A DNA stretch of 64,000 bases from Acanthosepion lycidas (GCA_963932145.1 OZ010582.1:13769909-13833908), one strand, 5' to 3'. Shown: positions 11,711 to 23,424, counted from the first letter of the stretch. Notes: a model not told the origin generated them from the sequence alone. Made by a program: numbers and translations.

Positions 11711-12055
11711 AAGTGAAGAATAGAAAGCTCCTGACTATATATATATTTCGGCCTGATCTGACACTTCTAAATTTAGCAGCAGGAGTCAGTTACTTACTGG
11801 AGCGGCACAGAGAACCGATCATTTTCCCAGTAACTTAGAAGATGGGTCGAGTTCAACTTCATGTCTGGGTTGAGTTTAAGTTCGATGCACAAGGCACCGG
11901 ATCTCTGTGAGGAAATAACGGTTCACCCTGATAGGCAAAAATTTCAGTGGGGGCTGTGTGACGATTGAACGGCACTAGTTTGATTTCTAAGGTATTAAAT
12001 AGAGCCATTCAATTTTTTCCCAATGACCTGTTCAAGCTAGATCAGAAGAAGTTTC
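11711..12055. other. No recognised feature
   Basis: Nothing supported. Confidence 0.4.
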
Positions 12056-12485
12056 AATTGCCAACTTCTGGTCTAAATATACAAGTAAAATAAATTGACC
12101 TAAATTCATCCAAGTAAATAAATAAACAAACCAATCCCGATAAAGTTACTGTTAGAAAAAACAAATAAAGATAATCAACCGAAATAAACACAAATTAAAA
12201 ACTGTTCCTGCCAAAATAATTGTTAGAACAAACTACAACAATCAACTCCAAAATCGAATAAATAGCTTTAATTAAATTCTCAAACCAAAACAAAACTATT
12301 AAATAAGTGATATAAACAAATTTTTACTACGTTAATAAAAACACCTATTAAAAAAAAAAATAAAATAAATAAATAAATGAAATAAGAAACAAAAAATTAA
12401 AAAAAATAAAAAGAAGCAAAATAATTTAACCCAAATAAATAAACAAAGTACTTCCGGTAAAATAACTGCCATAATAGACTACCAA
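12056..12485. repeat. A-rich block (AAATAA-type)
   Basis: Plus-strand A/AAT-rich tract with repeated aaataaac and aaacaaa words and very little G; a degenerate simple-sequence region. Confidence 0.6.
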
Positions 12486-12608
12486 CAATGCACCACTGAC
12501 CCGTATATATATATATAAATAGCAGAGAAAAATAACAGCACATTTGGCCAGACGATTGCATATAGCATGAAACAGACTGTCGCCTCTAAGTGTTGACTTC
12601 TATGTTCA

Positions 12609-12611
<3 letters not shown>

Positions 12612-12661
<50 letters not shown>
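12612..12661. repeat. (AT)n microsatellite
   Basis: About 25 AT units. Confidence 0.96.
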
Positions 12662-12664
<3 letters not shown>

Positions 12665-12689
12665 TTCCGCGGAGCGATGTAAAGTACCA

Positions 12690-13267
12690 GGTTGAGACCT
12701 GGTGCGGCCTGGCTGCCGTTGATGAGGGTGAAAAGAGTCTTTCTGTGCATCCCATTTAGTGTTGGTTTCAGGACAAAAAAAAAGACTTCAGATGGGAAGG
12801 AAAACACGTGACAGTTTAATGGTCCGACATAAGCCTTCCCCACTTGAAACAAATCATTGTGTTGGTTTTCTGACAACTACATCTAATTAGTTCCACACAT
12901 ATCCGGCTACTGCGAAAAACTCTACGAAACAACATCAACTTCATCCCTGCACTTGGAATGTACAAACTCTTCAGGACAACAACTCAGCACCAGAAAGAAA
13001 AAACAGTTCTGATTGCAATGGCGCTAAAGAAGAACAACATTGATATAGCTGCACTGAGAAGTAACCATCAGTCGATCTCATGAAGCGAAAAAGCAAAATA
13101 AGACACCTATCAGGGTTTCTGTTGTACTTAGAATACAATAACTTTTCCTGTACTGTTTGTGGTCTTTTGTGCAATTCTCGAGCCGGTTTCAAATGCCATG
13201 CTCACTGTAGGCATGAAGATAATTATTTCGTGGTCGTCGACGTTGAACTCAACGGGAGAGTCCATCT
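12690..13267 (+). mobile_element. Internally deleted LINE: endonuclease start joined to C-terminal finger
   Basis: At 12948-13050 the plus strand reads TWNVQTLQDNNSAPERK and, after a frameshift, NNIDIAALR, the N-terminal signature of LINE apurinic-type endonucleases. Only ~100 bp further on it reads FSCTVCGLLCNSRAGFKCH...H (13144-13212), the C-terminal C2H2-like finger also seen in LINE family A at 48.15 kb, followed by the family 3' end cgacg...acgggagagtcc (13240-13262). The RT and most of the endonuclease are missing. The GC-richer 12690-12760 segment is probably 5' UTR (inference). Confidence 0.6.
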
Positions 13268-13501
13268 TGTATATTAAATAGCTCTGCTACTTAACATTGT
13301 GCACTATTTTTGATTACACTATCGAGTATTGATATGTATTTTTCGTATGAACGTTCACACGTATAGCTAGTTATATTTACCCATTCAGTTATATATATGT
13401 AAACATAATTATAATATAAAGCACAAATAATTCTAGTGTTAATGCTATCTATACTCAGATTGTGTTGTGCCCGAATCTGAATGTGGTGCCATCGGTGAGG
13501 G

Positions 13502-13687
<186 letters not shown>

Positions 13688-13695
13688 TATGTGTC

Positions 13696-13768
<73 letters not shown>
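13688..13768. repeat. (GT)-(AT)n microsatellite
   Basis: GT-rich start then a long AT array. Confidence 0.95.
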
Positions 13769-13770
<2 letters not shown>

Positions 13771-14165
13771 AAGTATGTGTGCGTGTATCTATGCAGGCAG
13801 TGAGAGGAAATGTGAATTAAGGAGATGAAATGATTCATTTTTCTAATGGAAATATTATGCAATCTGGTTTTTACGTACATCAATTTTCATCTTTCATCTT
13901 TCTGAAACGCTGGCTCCGAAAATCTTGTACGTACAAAGCAGAGATAAAAGTGACAAGTGAGGCGTGATAAGGTTGGATTAACGTGATTTTTCTTAGAAAC
14001 CGAGTCAGCAATATATAACCTATAATAGGTCACTTCATCTTTGCCACATTTACCGAGTGCTGAAAAGTTTTTTTTTGCTGCACCATCTAACGAAAATCTG
14101 ATGAAATTAAGATTTCCTGCAGAAAGTAGAGGATGTTGCTCTCTCTCCACTTTTTCTCATTATCT
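13769..14165. other. No recognised gene
   Basis: An 87-codon minus ORF (13887-14150) has no known motifs and no splice context. Confidence 0.35.
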
Positions 14166-14500
<335 letters not shown>

Positions 14501-14743
14501 TACTCTGTTATTTATTAAACCGACATATTTCAATTTTGTAGATTAACTATTATTTTTAATGGATATATATATTTGACTGGATGCTCTGTTTTTTATTTAT
14601 TTATTAAACAGTATATTTGTTTATTTCCATTTCCTGCTTGAATATATGAGAAATCTTATTAGAAAAATATGTGTAACAAATAAAAGTAGACCATCTACTC
14701 AAATATGGGTATCCATTAAAAATATCGTTTAAGCAATAAATTA

Positions 14744-14757
14744 ACACACACACACAC

Positions 14758-14798
<41 letters not shown>

Positions 14799-14882
14799 GA
14801 TATATAAATAGATAGATATATAAATAGATAGATAGATAGATAGATAGATCGATAGATAGGTAGATCGATAGATAGATCGTTT
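14744..14882. repeat. (AC)-(AT)-(GT)-(GATA)n microsatellite
   Basis: AC and GT arms form an inverted repeat around a short AT core, followed by GATA/GATC tetranucleotides. Confidence 0.93.
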
Positions 14883-14887
14883 CTTCT

Positions 14888-15060
14888 CGAAATTTTGCAG
14901 AAAATATTCCTCCTTTTAACTTGTAATAAAACAATTATGATTGATCAGTGAAAGTGGGAGAGAAAGGAGTCTTTGGTCTTATCTATTTATGACGGCTGTA
15001 TCTTTTTAAATATATCTCTATTTTTGTGTGTGTATGTGTATATATATTCATTCTCTGTAC
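14888..15060 (+). repeat. Unclassified dispersed repeat, copy 2
   Basis: Matches 7005-7165: gaaaatattcctcc, aaacaattatgattg, gagtctt and tttaaatatatctc in the same order. Both copies are followed by T/G-rich sequence. Confidence 0.5.
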
Positions 15061-15087
15061 ATATATATTATTTTATTACAAGAATAA

Positions 15088-15150
<63 letters not shown>

Positions 15151-15175
15151 TGTGTGTATGTATATGTATATATAA
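15088..15175. repeat. (AT)-(GT)n microsatellite
   Basis: AT then interrupted GT repeats. Confidence 0.93.
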
Positions 15176-15329
15176 TAGCAAAATCATCGACGGCTCCAAA
15201 GTAATTCTGTCTACCCAATTTGATTTATAAAGCTTGGGTCATACCGTCTTATGGTTTTCTAGCATTTTCTAAATGTGTTGCACGCTGAGATCGCCTCCTC
15301 CAGACTGATAACTTCAAGAAGTCACCTTC

Positions 15330-15416
<87 letters not shown>
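15330..15416. repeat. (AT)n microsatellite
   Basis: More than 40 AT units. Confidence 0.97.
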
Positions 15417-15418
<2 letters not shown>

Positions 15419-15474
15419 ACGTTTTTATTTGTGCTCATGGAGAATTGTAGTTTAAAAGCAATAAAATCAAGATG

Positions 15475-15573
15475 GAACGCTTCTCTATGGCTCAATTGGT
15501 AAAAGCACGTCAGGCTATAGAACGGTTCCGTATAGGATACAGTTTCGATTCCTGTCGAAGGACGAACATTTTT
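15475..15573 (+). repeat. tRNA-like sequence (SINE head or tRNA pseudogene)
   Basis: A box tatggctcaattggta (15487-15501) and B box gtttcgattcc (15542-15552) lie 40-45 bp apart, as in tRNA genes. The acceptor ends do not pair convincingly and the anticodon arm is irregular, so this is a tRNA-derived repeat rather than a working tRNA. Confidence 0.5.
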
Positions 15574-15709
15574 TATGAAAATTTCTCGGACATTCAGGCC
15601 GGTAAATTTCATTAATACTGTTTATTATAAACAGAGCATTTACTTAAATATTTGTATCTATAAAAAGAACGTATAAACATAAAAAATGTCTTAAAATAAT
15701 AATATTTAT

Positions 15710-15873
15710 ATAATTATGAAAACTTCAGAAACCCATGTTAATATTTCATCAGACTAAAAACATTTTCAGCCACTTTTAAAACTGTTTTTGGTCTGATGAG
15801 ACGAAACTGAAGTATCGTTTTTGCGAAATAAAATATTACCATGGGTTTCTAAAGTTTCCATTTTCATAATTAT
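15710..15873. mobile_element. Fold-back (inverted repeat) element
   Basis: The left arm (15710-15765: attatgaaaacttcagaaac, catcagactaaaaac) is matched inverted by the right arm (15785-15873: gtttttggtctgatgag, gtttctaaagttt, cataattat). Arms are ~60 bp with an asymmetric insertion of ~30 bp on the right. No target duplication was certain. Confidence 0.5.
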
Positions 15874-15943
15874 CATTTACTCTGTTTACATTTAACTCTC
15901 TCTGGATCTATATCCTCTTTGAAATTATCCATACGGATTACCA

Positions 15944-15947
<4 letters not shown>

Positions 15948-15993
<46 letters not shown>

Positions 15994-16010
15994 GTATATA
16001 TATATATATA
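15948..16010. repeat. (AT)n microsatellite, Helitron target
   Basis: AT array with one GTACG interruption; it ends exactly where the Helitron 3' terminus begins. Confidence 0.95.
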
Positions 16011-16189
16011 TTAGCAGCATTACCCGGCGTTGCCTGGGTTTATTCAAAAAATGATCACGAACCTCATCTAATGTGTAAATTTAAAATAAAGATTTTTTTT
16101 AATGCCTCTTATCTATATGACGAAAAATTATAATGACATGAAGTGTGAAAACATTTATAACAGGAGAAAGTTTTTTTTTTTTTTTTTTT

Positions 16190-16560
16190 ACAGAAGCACA
16201 GAAGATACAAAACTATTTGTCAGCACATGAAGAGTACATAATCGCAATCGATCTTCGAAAATTGTTGAGGAGAAATGCTTTGTTCACAGCTTTTGCTCAA
16301 ACTACATCGAATGAACAACATGCATTGGAAGGAGAAGAAATTCAAGAAAGACTTCTCCTAGCAGCTGTGCTAAGGCTGAAAACCAGCGTTCACAAAGACT
16401 GTCTAGAAATGCTTCAACATCTGCAGCCGCAAGAGCCTTGAAAAGTCAAGAAGAACGTACAATTCAAGAGAACAGAAAAACTGCAAAAACAGCTTACGCA
16501 TTGACAATGCAGGCTGCATAAGACGGCCTCAATAGTTTGGAAGATATTGCTGAAAGATCA
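16190..16560 (+). pseudogene. Inverted fragment of a Helitron N-terminal region
   Basis: The plus strand reads ALEGEEIQERLLLAAVLR and, one frame over, QRLSRNASTSAAARALKSQ. This Arg/Ala/Ser-rich composition resembles the N-terminus of the Helitron protein on the other strand (RTRCQSRNASRTVSTRAMEA, ~19580). It lies inside the 3' non-coding part of the main Helitron in opposite orientation, so it is probably a second, inverted fragment. A T18 run precedes it at ~16170. Confidence 0.35.
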
Positions 16561-17042
16561 GCACCACATCAGAGAATCTCTAGACATTGCAGTCAGCATT
16601 GTTCTTTAAAGGCATCCGTATATGACCTCCTGCTATTAAGAGAACCAACCCATATGTCCTATCCCAAAGTATCTCGATAGCTTGCTTATGTGCAGCCAAA
16701 TAGTTGAACAAAGAAGCATTTTAACCTTATGTTCTCGGTGATATGATTGCACAATCCATCCTTGAAGATTTATTGCAGTGTCTGAAAATCCAACTAACTT
16801 ATCCAGTAATAGGCTAAAGCTAATTACTTAATAAAACCGTTTGGCATAATTACACATTTCAAATAATCTATTGGGTTGAATTTTATTAAAGAGTTTATTT
16901 TAGATTAATTAAATTTAACTTGAATTAAAATTAATCCCAGTTGCAACATAGCATGGCTCTACAGAGTCTATTTTAATCGACAAACATACATGTATATGAG
17001 AATCAAAACGAATAAAAGTATTAACACCATAGGTCCATTTAA

Positions 17043-18195
17043 AATCTACAAGACTTTATGATAAGCTATATTTTTGGTTTTATCACGTGGAACAACTGCA
17101 AAGAGGTTTTGTTTGCCTCCAACTCTGGAGAAACCAACATATAATTGCCAATGTGAAAAGCATGGCTCTTCCAAATGAACGCCTGCAACAGACAATGTTT
17201 GTCCTTGGAATTTGTTTATCGACATTGCAAAACTGACACGAACAAGAAATTGTAACCTTCTGAAAGGTATCGGTAGTTCTTTTCCTGATGGAATAAGAGG
17301 AATCCTTGGAATTTGCACATTCTGAAAAAATAGTTGCCTCTATGACGTGTTGCATTGTCTTTTTTACCACCAAGCGTGTCCCATTGCAGAGTCTTGGTGG
17401 TTCCAAATTTCGCATAACTGGAGTCCAAAATGTTAGGGCCAATCTGTGAGGCGGCAGTCAAAGTGGGTCTAATGAATTTAAAAAAAATCAGTTGGATAAT
17501 TCACCACCTGATCTGGATCTGGGATTGTATCAATGGACTTGTATGTCTGATTATTGCCAGGGATATATTGAAACAGTTTGTCATTAATCTTACAGATTGT
17601 GTTATTCTTAGTAGGCAATATTGCTCTTTCGCATAGCCAATCTTGGTTGAGATAATTTACATCTATCTTGGAAAAGACGCTTGCAAGGAGATCATATATT
17701 GTTTTGACTAAAATTACAATTTAGTTAAATATTCACCTCTCCATCGGGTTCCACAGGCATTTTACCTTCACCAATCGCCAAAATAGCAGAAAACTGTCCT
17801 GATAACTGTTCACCATATAAATGAGCTCGCATATTGATGGTGAGATTTAATGTTTGTACGAAAGGCCAGACCTTGACTGCATCTGCTCGTGTTCCTTTGG
17901 GAATGACTGGAAGAGTCTGCCTAAAGTCCCCAGGGAGAAGCAGAATTATACTGGCCATTGGTTTCGAACAATTGCGTATGAGTTGGAGGGCTCTATTGAA
18001 TGCTTCAAGAGCTCTTCTATGGGCCATGGTACATTCGTCCCCAACAATCAGATGCCACCTTTTTAGCTGATCTGTTTTATCTGAGTTCTTGCTGATATTG
18101 CAAGTGGGCGTATCAGAATGGGCCATATTCATTGGCAGCTTGAAAGTTGAGTGGGCAGTCAAATGACAATGTGAGCATGTGGAAGGTCTCTTTTT
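17043..18195 (-). pseudogene. Helitron Pif1-like helicase domain, C-terminal part
   Basis: Motifs in order on the minus strand: TAHSTFKLPMNMA (~18150), WHLIVGDECTMAH with the Walker B DE (~18045), LLPGDFRQTLPVIPKGTRA (~17915), then after frameshifts LPPHRLAL, NLEPPRLCNGTRLVVKK (~17380) and SFAMSINKFQGQTL...GFSRVG (~17130), the last being the motif V/VI region. The Walker A motif is absent because the reading begins beyond it. Frames change at least three times, so no active helicase can be made. Confidence 0.75.
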
Positions 18196-19625
18196 TGCCA
18201 CTCAATGGTGTACATATCGCACTTTACAGCTCCAAAAACCTGACCCTTCGTGACCAAATCCATTAGTTTGACTAACTTTAAACGGAAAACTCGTGCCATT
18301 AGTTCATGCCTATCTTTAACCTTTTGACGCGGGAATAGCTCATTCTGAATCTCCTTCCATGTAAAATTGCAAGTAAATGAAGAAATCTTGCCTACCGTAA
18401 CGCCTTCCATATTTCATCGCATCCTGAGTTTGCTCATACATATATCGAGAACCACCAGTGAAAGTTGCCGGTAAGATGCAGACTTTGTCAATGTTTTTGG
18501 GATCTACATCATTGTTAATGCCATCTCGTAGATGCATGTAACTATCTGAGCGCAGTTTTTTTCTGATTCAATCTGATGTACAGCAACCTTTCAGATTCCA
18601 TTTTAGCACACAGATGATTAGTTAATCAGATCTTGTGAACAATGAATGTGCCTAAAAGAGTTTTCTCTTGTCATAAAATAGACTGAATAGAAGTGCATGC
18701 ACGAGACCATTTTGAGGTTTTGTTGTAGACCAAAATTATTATTACTGTGTTGGCGGGTTCCGATATGGTATCCATCCTCACGGTGATGAAAGAACTATAT
18801 CTCTAGTATTATTGTGTTGGTGACCATGAATTATAGCAGCAATTTCATTGCAAACAGATGAAATATAACGTCCCCCAATGTTCACCACCTGGTCTCTGGT
18901 CAGCGTTGATGACGACATAAAAATTTGTCGTGTCCGCTGTATCTAAAGCGTATTTAAACTCTCGCACATAATTGTTCCTGGTGTGTAGCATTTCCTGAAG
19001 CTCAATAAAGATATTCATTTCAGTTCCAGATGAAATAGAGTTGCGCCTAGATGCCTGTTCCTGATAGTTACCTACAAAGTAAAGCTGAAGAAATTGTGGC
19101 TCCTCGTTTACCATAGGTTGCATAGAGCCAATTCTATGATACAGTTGTCCTTATAAATCCACCTTCTTTAATAATATTGGCCCCAAAGGAGGTCATCTGA
19201 AAAGCATACTTATACTTTCTAACATTGCGTAGGAAATGATTAGATCTAAGAGTGGTACCAGTTAATAGCATTTTCAATGGCCGGGGTGGATCTTCAATAA
19301 TAGTTAACGCGGAAGTACCGTTTGAGCAGCACATTCTATTAATTTCCCCTACCCGCATTTTAGTTCTGCAGTGCGAACAGACAATCGACGTACTGCCAAG
19401 CTGAACATCTGGGTGGTTCGAATAATTAGCACGAGGGTCATAATAAAATGCTACCATTGACCATATTTGACTACGGGGTCTTGAAATCCCCTGTTGAGCA
19501 GTCAATCTTTGCACATTATTTTTCAAACGATCTTGGCGATCCTCAACAGCCTCCATTGCTCGTGTAGAAACTGTTCTAGAGGCATTCCTGCTCTGACATC
19601 TCGTACGCTGCCCTTGAGTCTCCAA
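18150..19625 (-). pseudogene. Helitron Rep-type N-terminal region (Helitron_like_N and HUH)
   Basis: From the 5' side: an Arg-rich start, FYYDPRANYSNHPDVQLGST followed by a Cys cluster (CSHC...CC, ~19375-19325), LKMLLTGTTLRSNHFLRNVR, QMTSFGANIIKEGGF (~19190), PQFLQLYFVG (~19090), AAIIHG (~18835), MHLRDGINND (~18530), ILPATFTGGSRYMYEQTQDA and IEWQKRDLPHAHIV (~18170), the HUH histidine motif. The reading then jumps into helicase sequence, so the catalytic tyrosine part of Rep is missing. Frames shift repeatedly. Confidence 0.75.
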
Positions 19626-19984
19626 ATCTCTTCTTGTTGCAGATTATGCGAAGTCTCTTCGAGGCAGTAACAAATTTCTGCTCAGCATAATTCTTCTTTT
19701 AGTATCATATCCTTTCAGGAAGAAGTCGAAAAAAAAAGGCTCTCCATAGATATATCATTATATATTGTATGAATTGTAAAGTATTTTAGGGGAAAAGGGT
19801 GAAGTAGTTTTTCGTTGTACTGATTGGAATTCGTCAGTTTATTCTTTTAGACCTTTTGACATCCGAGTCTAGAGAGCAAAGGCTACCCTGTTATTTAATC
19901 CATAGTTGAGGGTTGGGAAAACAGAGACATGCTGCTTCCTCTTTCCAAGCCTATATCCATTACAATTCCAGTTTTACATCTTCT

Positions 19985-20250
19985 TCTAAGTGCCATGTCC
20001 TATCAGCACGTTGATCATAACTCTTCAGAAAACCCATTCCTTTTTAGCTCTTAATAAAATTCGCCTGGGAAGATTTGCATTGTTTTTTTCTGTTCCGCTT
20101 CCATTCGGTTTCTCTTGTGAGTATAAAATTTCTAAGCCCTCTTTTCTCATTATGTGCCCAATACATTTCAATTGTCGCCTCCTGATGTTAAGTATACGTT
20201 TCCTTCTTGTTTCCATCCTCTCTAAAACTTGGCCGTTGCTCAAGTCCATG
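19985..20250 (-). pseudogene. LINE family D C-terminal tail
   Basis: Minus-strand reading LERMETRRKRILNIRRRQLK, CIGHIMRKEGLEILYSQEK. This Arg-rich GHIMRKEGLE pattern is the end of an RT polyprotein of a LINE; related tails are at 44.3 kb (GLENSIPKRHIE) and 54.5 kb (CLENLILTSRIEGK). Upstream catalytic sequence is absent. Confidence 0.6.
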
Positions 20251-20399
20251 ATATCCTCAGCATCCTTCTGTTGAACGATATTTCTATTGCTACAAATCTC
20301 TATCTTTCAGGAGCAGTCACTGACCTATACGAGGACGGAAACTTTACTAGGGAGTTCAAGAAATAAAAATTTGCCTGAGTAGGATTGGCTCGCTTGCCT

Positions 20400-20907
20400 T
20401 GGAAACGAGTATCTTATCATATAGCGTGTGTAAGCGCACGTGTGAGCGCGTGTGTGAGCGCGCGTGCGCGTGTGTGTGTATGTTTATATGCGTAGTAATC
20501 CATCATATAAGCAGATATATATGTCTGTGTATGTCTGTGTATTTATGCTTTTTCAAATATTTAATAAACATTTATCTCTCTGCCTGTCTCTCTCACCTTT
20601 ACTGTTTTTATCTGTATGTCTGTATAAAAGTACGTATATATATATATTGTTGTGGATTCCGATATGAATTCGGTCTCCAAGGAATGACAAACGCAATAAT
20701 TAAATATAAGAAATAAAATGTATTTACACAATCATACAAAGAGTAATACTGTAAGTCCAGGAACGTGGTTAGTAGCAAATACAGATAGATATATACAGTC
20801 TCGAAGTAGGACTTCCTTAGAGTCTAGGTGCTTGTAACTGACTTCTACAAGAGGTTATCTCACACTATCTCCGTTCGTATATTCTCCGTATATCCTGGTG
20901 GACCCAT

Positions 20908-20910
<3 letters not shown>
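20400..20910. other. GT-rich simple sequence and unassigned DNA
   Basis: Degenerate GT/GC alternation at 20425-20490, a Y-rich stretch to ~20640, then 250 bp with no recognisable feature. Confidence 0.4.
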
Positions 20911-20992
<82 letters not shown>

Positions 20993-21017
20993 ATGTGTGT
21001 GTGTGTGTGTGTGTGTA
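20911..21017. repeat. (AT)n-(GT)n microsatellite
   Basis: About 30 AT units then GT units with ATGT interruption. Confidence 0.96.
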
Positions 21018-21021
21018 AAGG

Positions 21022-21068
21022 GTGGACTCTCACGTCATATTCGACGTATGAGAGTCAAGCAGCTCTGT
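21022..21068 (-). mobile_element. LINE family A 3'-end fragment
   Basis: ggactctcacgtcatattcg then acgtatgagagtcaagcagc matches the family 3' end at 48080-48120 (gactctcccgtcggtttcga, acgtatgagg). Only the last ~45 bp of the LINE are present, next to the microsatellite. Confidence 0.5.
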
Positions 21069-21189
21069 TCCTGGGATCATATGATTTGATAACAGTATTG
21101 AAAGCTTTGTGCAGAACCTAGCACACTTTTTGAAGGGCCGAGTACAGTGTACCTGCCACGAGTTCCGCAAACGACCCTCCGCATGTCTT

Positions 21190-21310
21190 ATATTCAGTGT
21201 TGCCCTTCTTCTATACCAGTTGCCATCCAAGGCTATAGAACTCAGCCTGTAATGTAATGGATTCGAACTCGGCTTTCCGATTCTTCAATTCGAGCCGCTC
21301 TCCACCACCC
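21190..21310 (-). repeat. SINE-like fragment (family F)
   Basis: Shares catccaaggctatagaa with 3.78 kb; on the minus strand gagttcgaatcc is B-box-like. Confidence 0.35.
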
Positions 21311-21331
21311 AACATCTTTCTCTCTCTCTAT

Positions 21332-21336
<5 letters not shown>

Positions 21337-21399
<63 letters not shown>
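21337..21399. repeat. (AT)n microsatellite
   Basis: About 30 AT units at the 3' end of a SINE. Confidence 0.96.
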
Positions 21400-21406
<7 letters not shown>

Positions 21407-21783
21407 ATCCACAGACAGACTGTGGTATATATATTTCACAGCTCTTCAGTGTGGCTCTATACCCGAATGAATTGGTCGGAGATCCTACCACTTAGCCGTC
21501 GGCGCACGACGGTGAAGGTGAATTTTAGCGGATTTATTTTTAGATAAACACACACAGTGACCGACAGTGACACAATTCACTTTTGTCGAAGAGTCTCGCT
21601 ATATTAGCCATAATAGTCACTGTTTACAAACCCACACCTCAACTGAAATTAATTTTTCAGGAGCCTATATAAAGTCATGCACAGATAGACTGTTTCGCTG
21701 TTTCACAGCTCTTCAGTGGGGATAGATATCCGGTTGCCTCTAGCTAGGATCGAAACCCGACTGAATTGGTGTCAGTGGAAGAT

Positions 21784-21787
<4 letters not shown>
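21400..21787 (-). mobile_element. SINE family A, tandem/dimeric copy
   Basis: Minus strand from 21787: B box gggtttcgatcc (~21758), gagctgtgaaac, then catgactttatatag directly followed by gctcctgaaaaattaatt, a conserved block, and a second tRNA-like module (ggctaagtggtagg at ~21503) ending gtggatgactttatata. The linker between modules is only ttatata here, whereas at 3.3 kb it is a long AT array. Confidence 0.6.
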
Positions 21788-21828
<41 letters not shown>

Positions 21829-21892
21829 AGCTGACAAAAGAACTAAAATGAAATATACATTGAAAATAAGGGATTCATAAACATCTCTGTGT

Positions 21893-21956
<64 letters not shown>
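21788..21956. repeat. Two (AT)n arrays
   Basis: AT arrays at ~21788-21824 and ~21898-21956 with an unrelated 70-bp spacer. Confidence 0.93.
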
Positions 21957-21959
<3 letters not shown>

Positions 21960-22199
21960 TTTAAGAAATTGCTTTTGTTTCTTTTTCATCCCCTTTGCTT
22001 TCAGAATAGTTTTTCTTTGATTTTTTTTATACAAATCATTTTCTTTATGTACCACTTTTTTTCCTTTCTATTTATTTCTCATTTATTTATTTTGTTTTCG
22101 TTGTTGCTTCATGTCTTGCATTAAATTCTCCTATCAGATTCTTTGCCTTTCGCTTTTGTTTCGTGTACTCACGTAACGATATTTTACAATCTTCTAGCA

Positions 22200-22645
22200 G
22201 TTCTGTGTATGACGATAAACTACATCCAGCAGCAAGGCCTCTGATCGAGAGTTTTGAGAATTTGATGAGCGTGGAATCACCTTTTAGTTACTGTTCTTCC
22301 CAGATCCACTTCAACACGTGGTGTTAACACCTATTTGGCTCCCAGTTACTGGCAAATTTTGAATCCCTAAACAAAAACAAACACTATTAAAGTATAAAAA
22401 TACATTTTTATTGTAAAATTACTTGCAATACATTATTATATATAAACTTACCCATAATTCCTATTTAATTTAAAATTACCAACAATAAAATTTAGTAGTA
22501 GAATTACCAACAATACATTTTATCTGTAGTTTAAGGCACAAAATTTCGTTCATAATATATTTATTTGAAGCCATAAAATTGTGTTCAAATAATTAGATTT
22601 AGGCATTAAATTACCCATGTTGATATGTCGCTAAACAAAATCAAC
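22200..22645 (+). repeat. Minisatellite-bearing dispersed repeat (family M), copy 1
   Basis: acgataaactacatccagca, gcaaggcctctgatc, gtggaatcacc and ggtgttaacaccta match 32.13-32.28 kb in order. It is followed by a loose array of taaaattaccaacaatacat words (22390-22620). Orientation is set to match copy 2. Confidence 0.6.
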
Positions 22646-22870
22646 AAAACAACAACTTTCCAGTAAATAATGTTATCTCGATTTTCCTTAGCGTTCCGTT
22701 CGTTCTTTCTTTTTGCAATATAGATAGATGTTCATTTATTATGTCACGGGGAGAAACATTTCTTTTTAAAGATTTTTAACCAAATCACGCTTGCTTTTTT
22801 TTAGCTGTATTTTATTTCTTGTGCCCACCGTAATTAATTCTGTTTAATCCAACTTGTTACCTCATTACAC
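22646..22870. other. No recognised feature
   Basis: AT-rich; nothing supported. Confidence 0.4.
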
Positions 22871-22879
22871 AAGAGAAAC

Positions 22880-22990
22880 GGCCGTCTAATAAAACGTACG
22901 TTAGACCAATCTGCCACAGTGTCATTCTACGAAGGAAGTTTTGAACCCGTTGATATCTGATTAGTGATCTAACCATTAACAATCTCTCAA
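22880..22990 (-). repeat. tRNA-like SINE fragment
   Basis: Minus strand: aatggttagatcactaatca (A-box-like) and gggttcaaaac (B-box-like), 25-30 bp apart. Weak evidence. Confidence 0.3.
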
Positions 22991-23099
22991 AATTCCTGAC
23001 TCTGTTGCAAGTCTGGCTACATTATGTGCATATATACCATGAGTATTATTTAAACATATGTTTTATATTTCTTTCTTCACACGCAGATATATAGACACA

Positions 23100-23165
23100 C
23101 GCTGGCAGATTCACACACACACAAACACATACACACGCGCGCGCACTCACACACACACACACATA
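23100..23165. repeat. (AC)n microsatellite, interrupted
   Basis: AC tract with CG interruptions. Confidence 0.9.
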
Positions 23166-23369
23166 TAGGAGGATTGGGTTTAGTATGAAACAATCTCTAT
23201 CTCAGATATTGATCTCGTTATCCTAAAAATATAGCATACCTTAAAATTATATTACTTAACACACACACACAAATAGGACATTGTTAGGTGTAATTTTCAG
23301 TTATGTCGAAGAAACTCAATTAGCAATGTTTAAAGATAACAATAGCAAAACAGAAAAATTCAATTAATG

Positions 23370-23370
<1 letters not shown>

Positions 23371-23420
<50 letters not shown>
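23371..23420. repeat. (AT)n microsatellite
   Basis: About 25 AT units. Confidence 0.96.

Positions 23421-23424
<4 letters not shown>

Larger units (their letters stand above)
16011..19760 (-). mobile_element. Helitron, decayed and internally deleted
   Basis: The minus-strand 3' end shows the Helitron signature: a hairpin acccaggcaacgccgggt (16039-16022) followed 9 bp later by terminal CTAA (16014-16011) and then T, consistent with insertion between A and T. Rep and Pif1-type helicase remnants on the same strand lie within. The 5' end is not clear; ~19760 is an estimate from the end of homologous-looking leader sequence. The coding parts need at least six frameshifts. Confidence 0.75.

Noticed and set aside
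15475..15573. Functional tRNA gene
   Set aside because: A and B boxes are present but the acceptor stem does not pair and the anticodon arm is irregular.
20640..20905. Possible LTR (tgttgtggattccg start)
   Set aside because: No second copy, no clear 3' terminus and no target duplication found.
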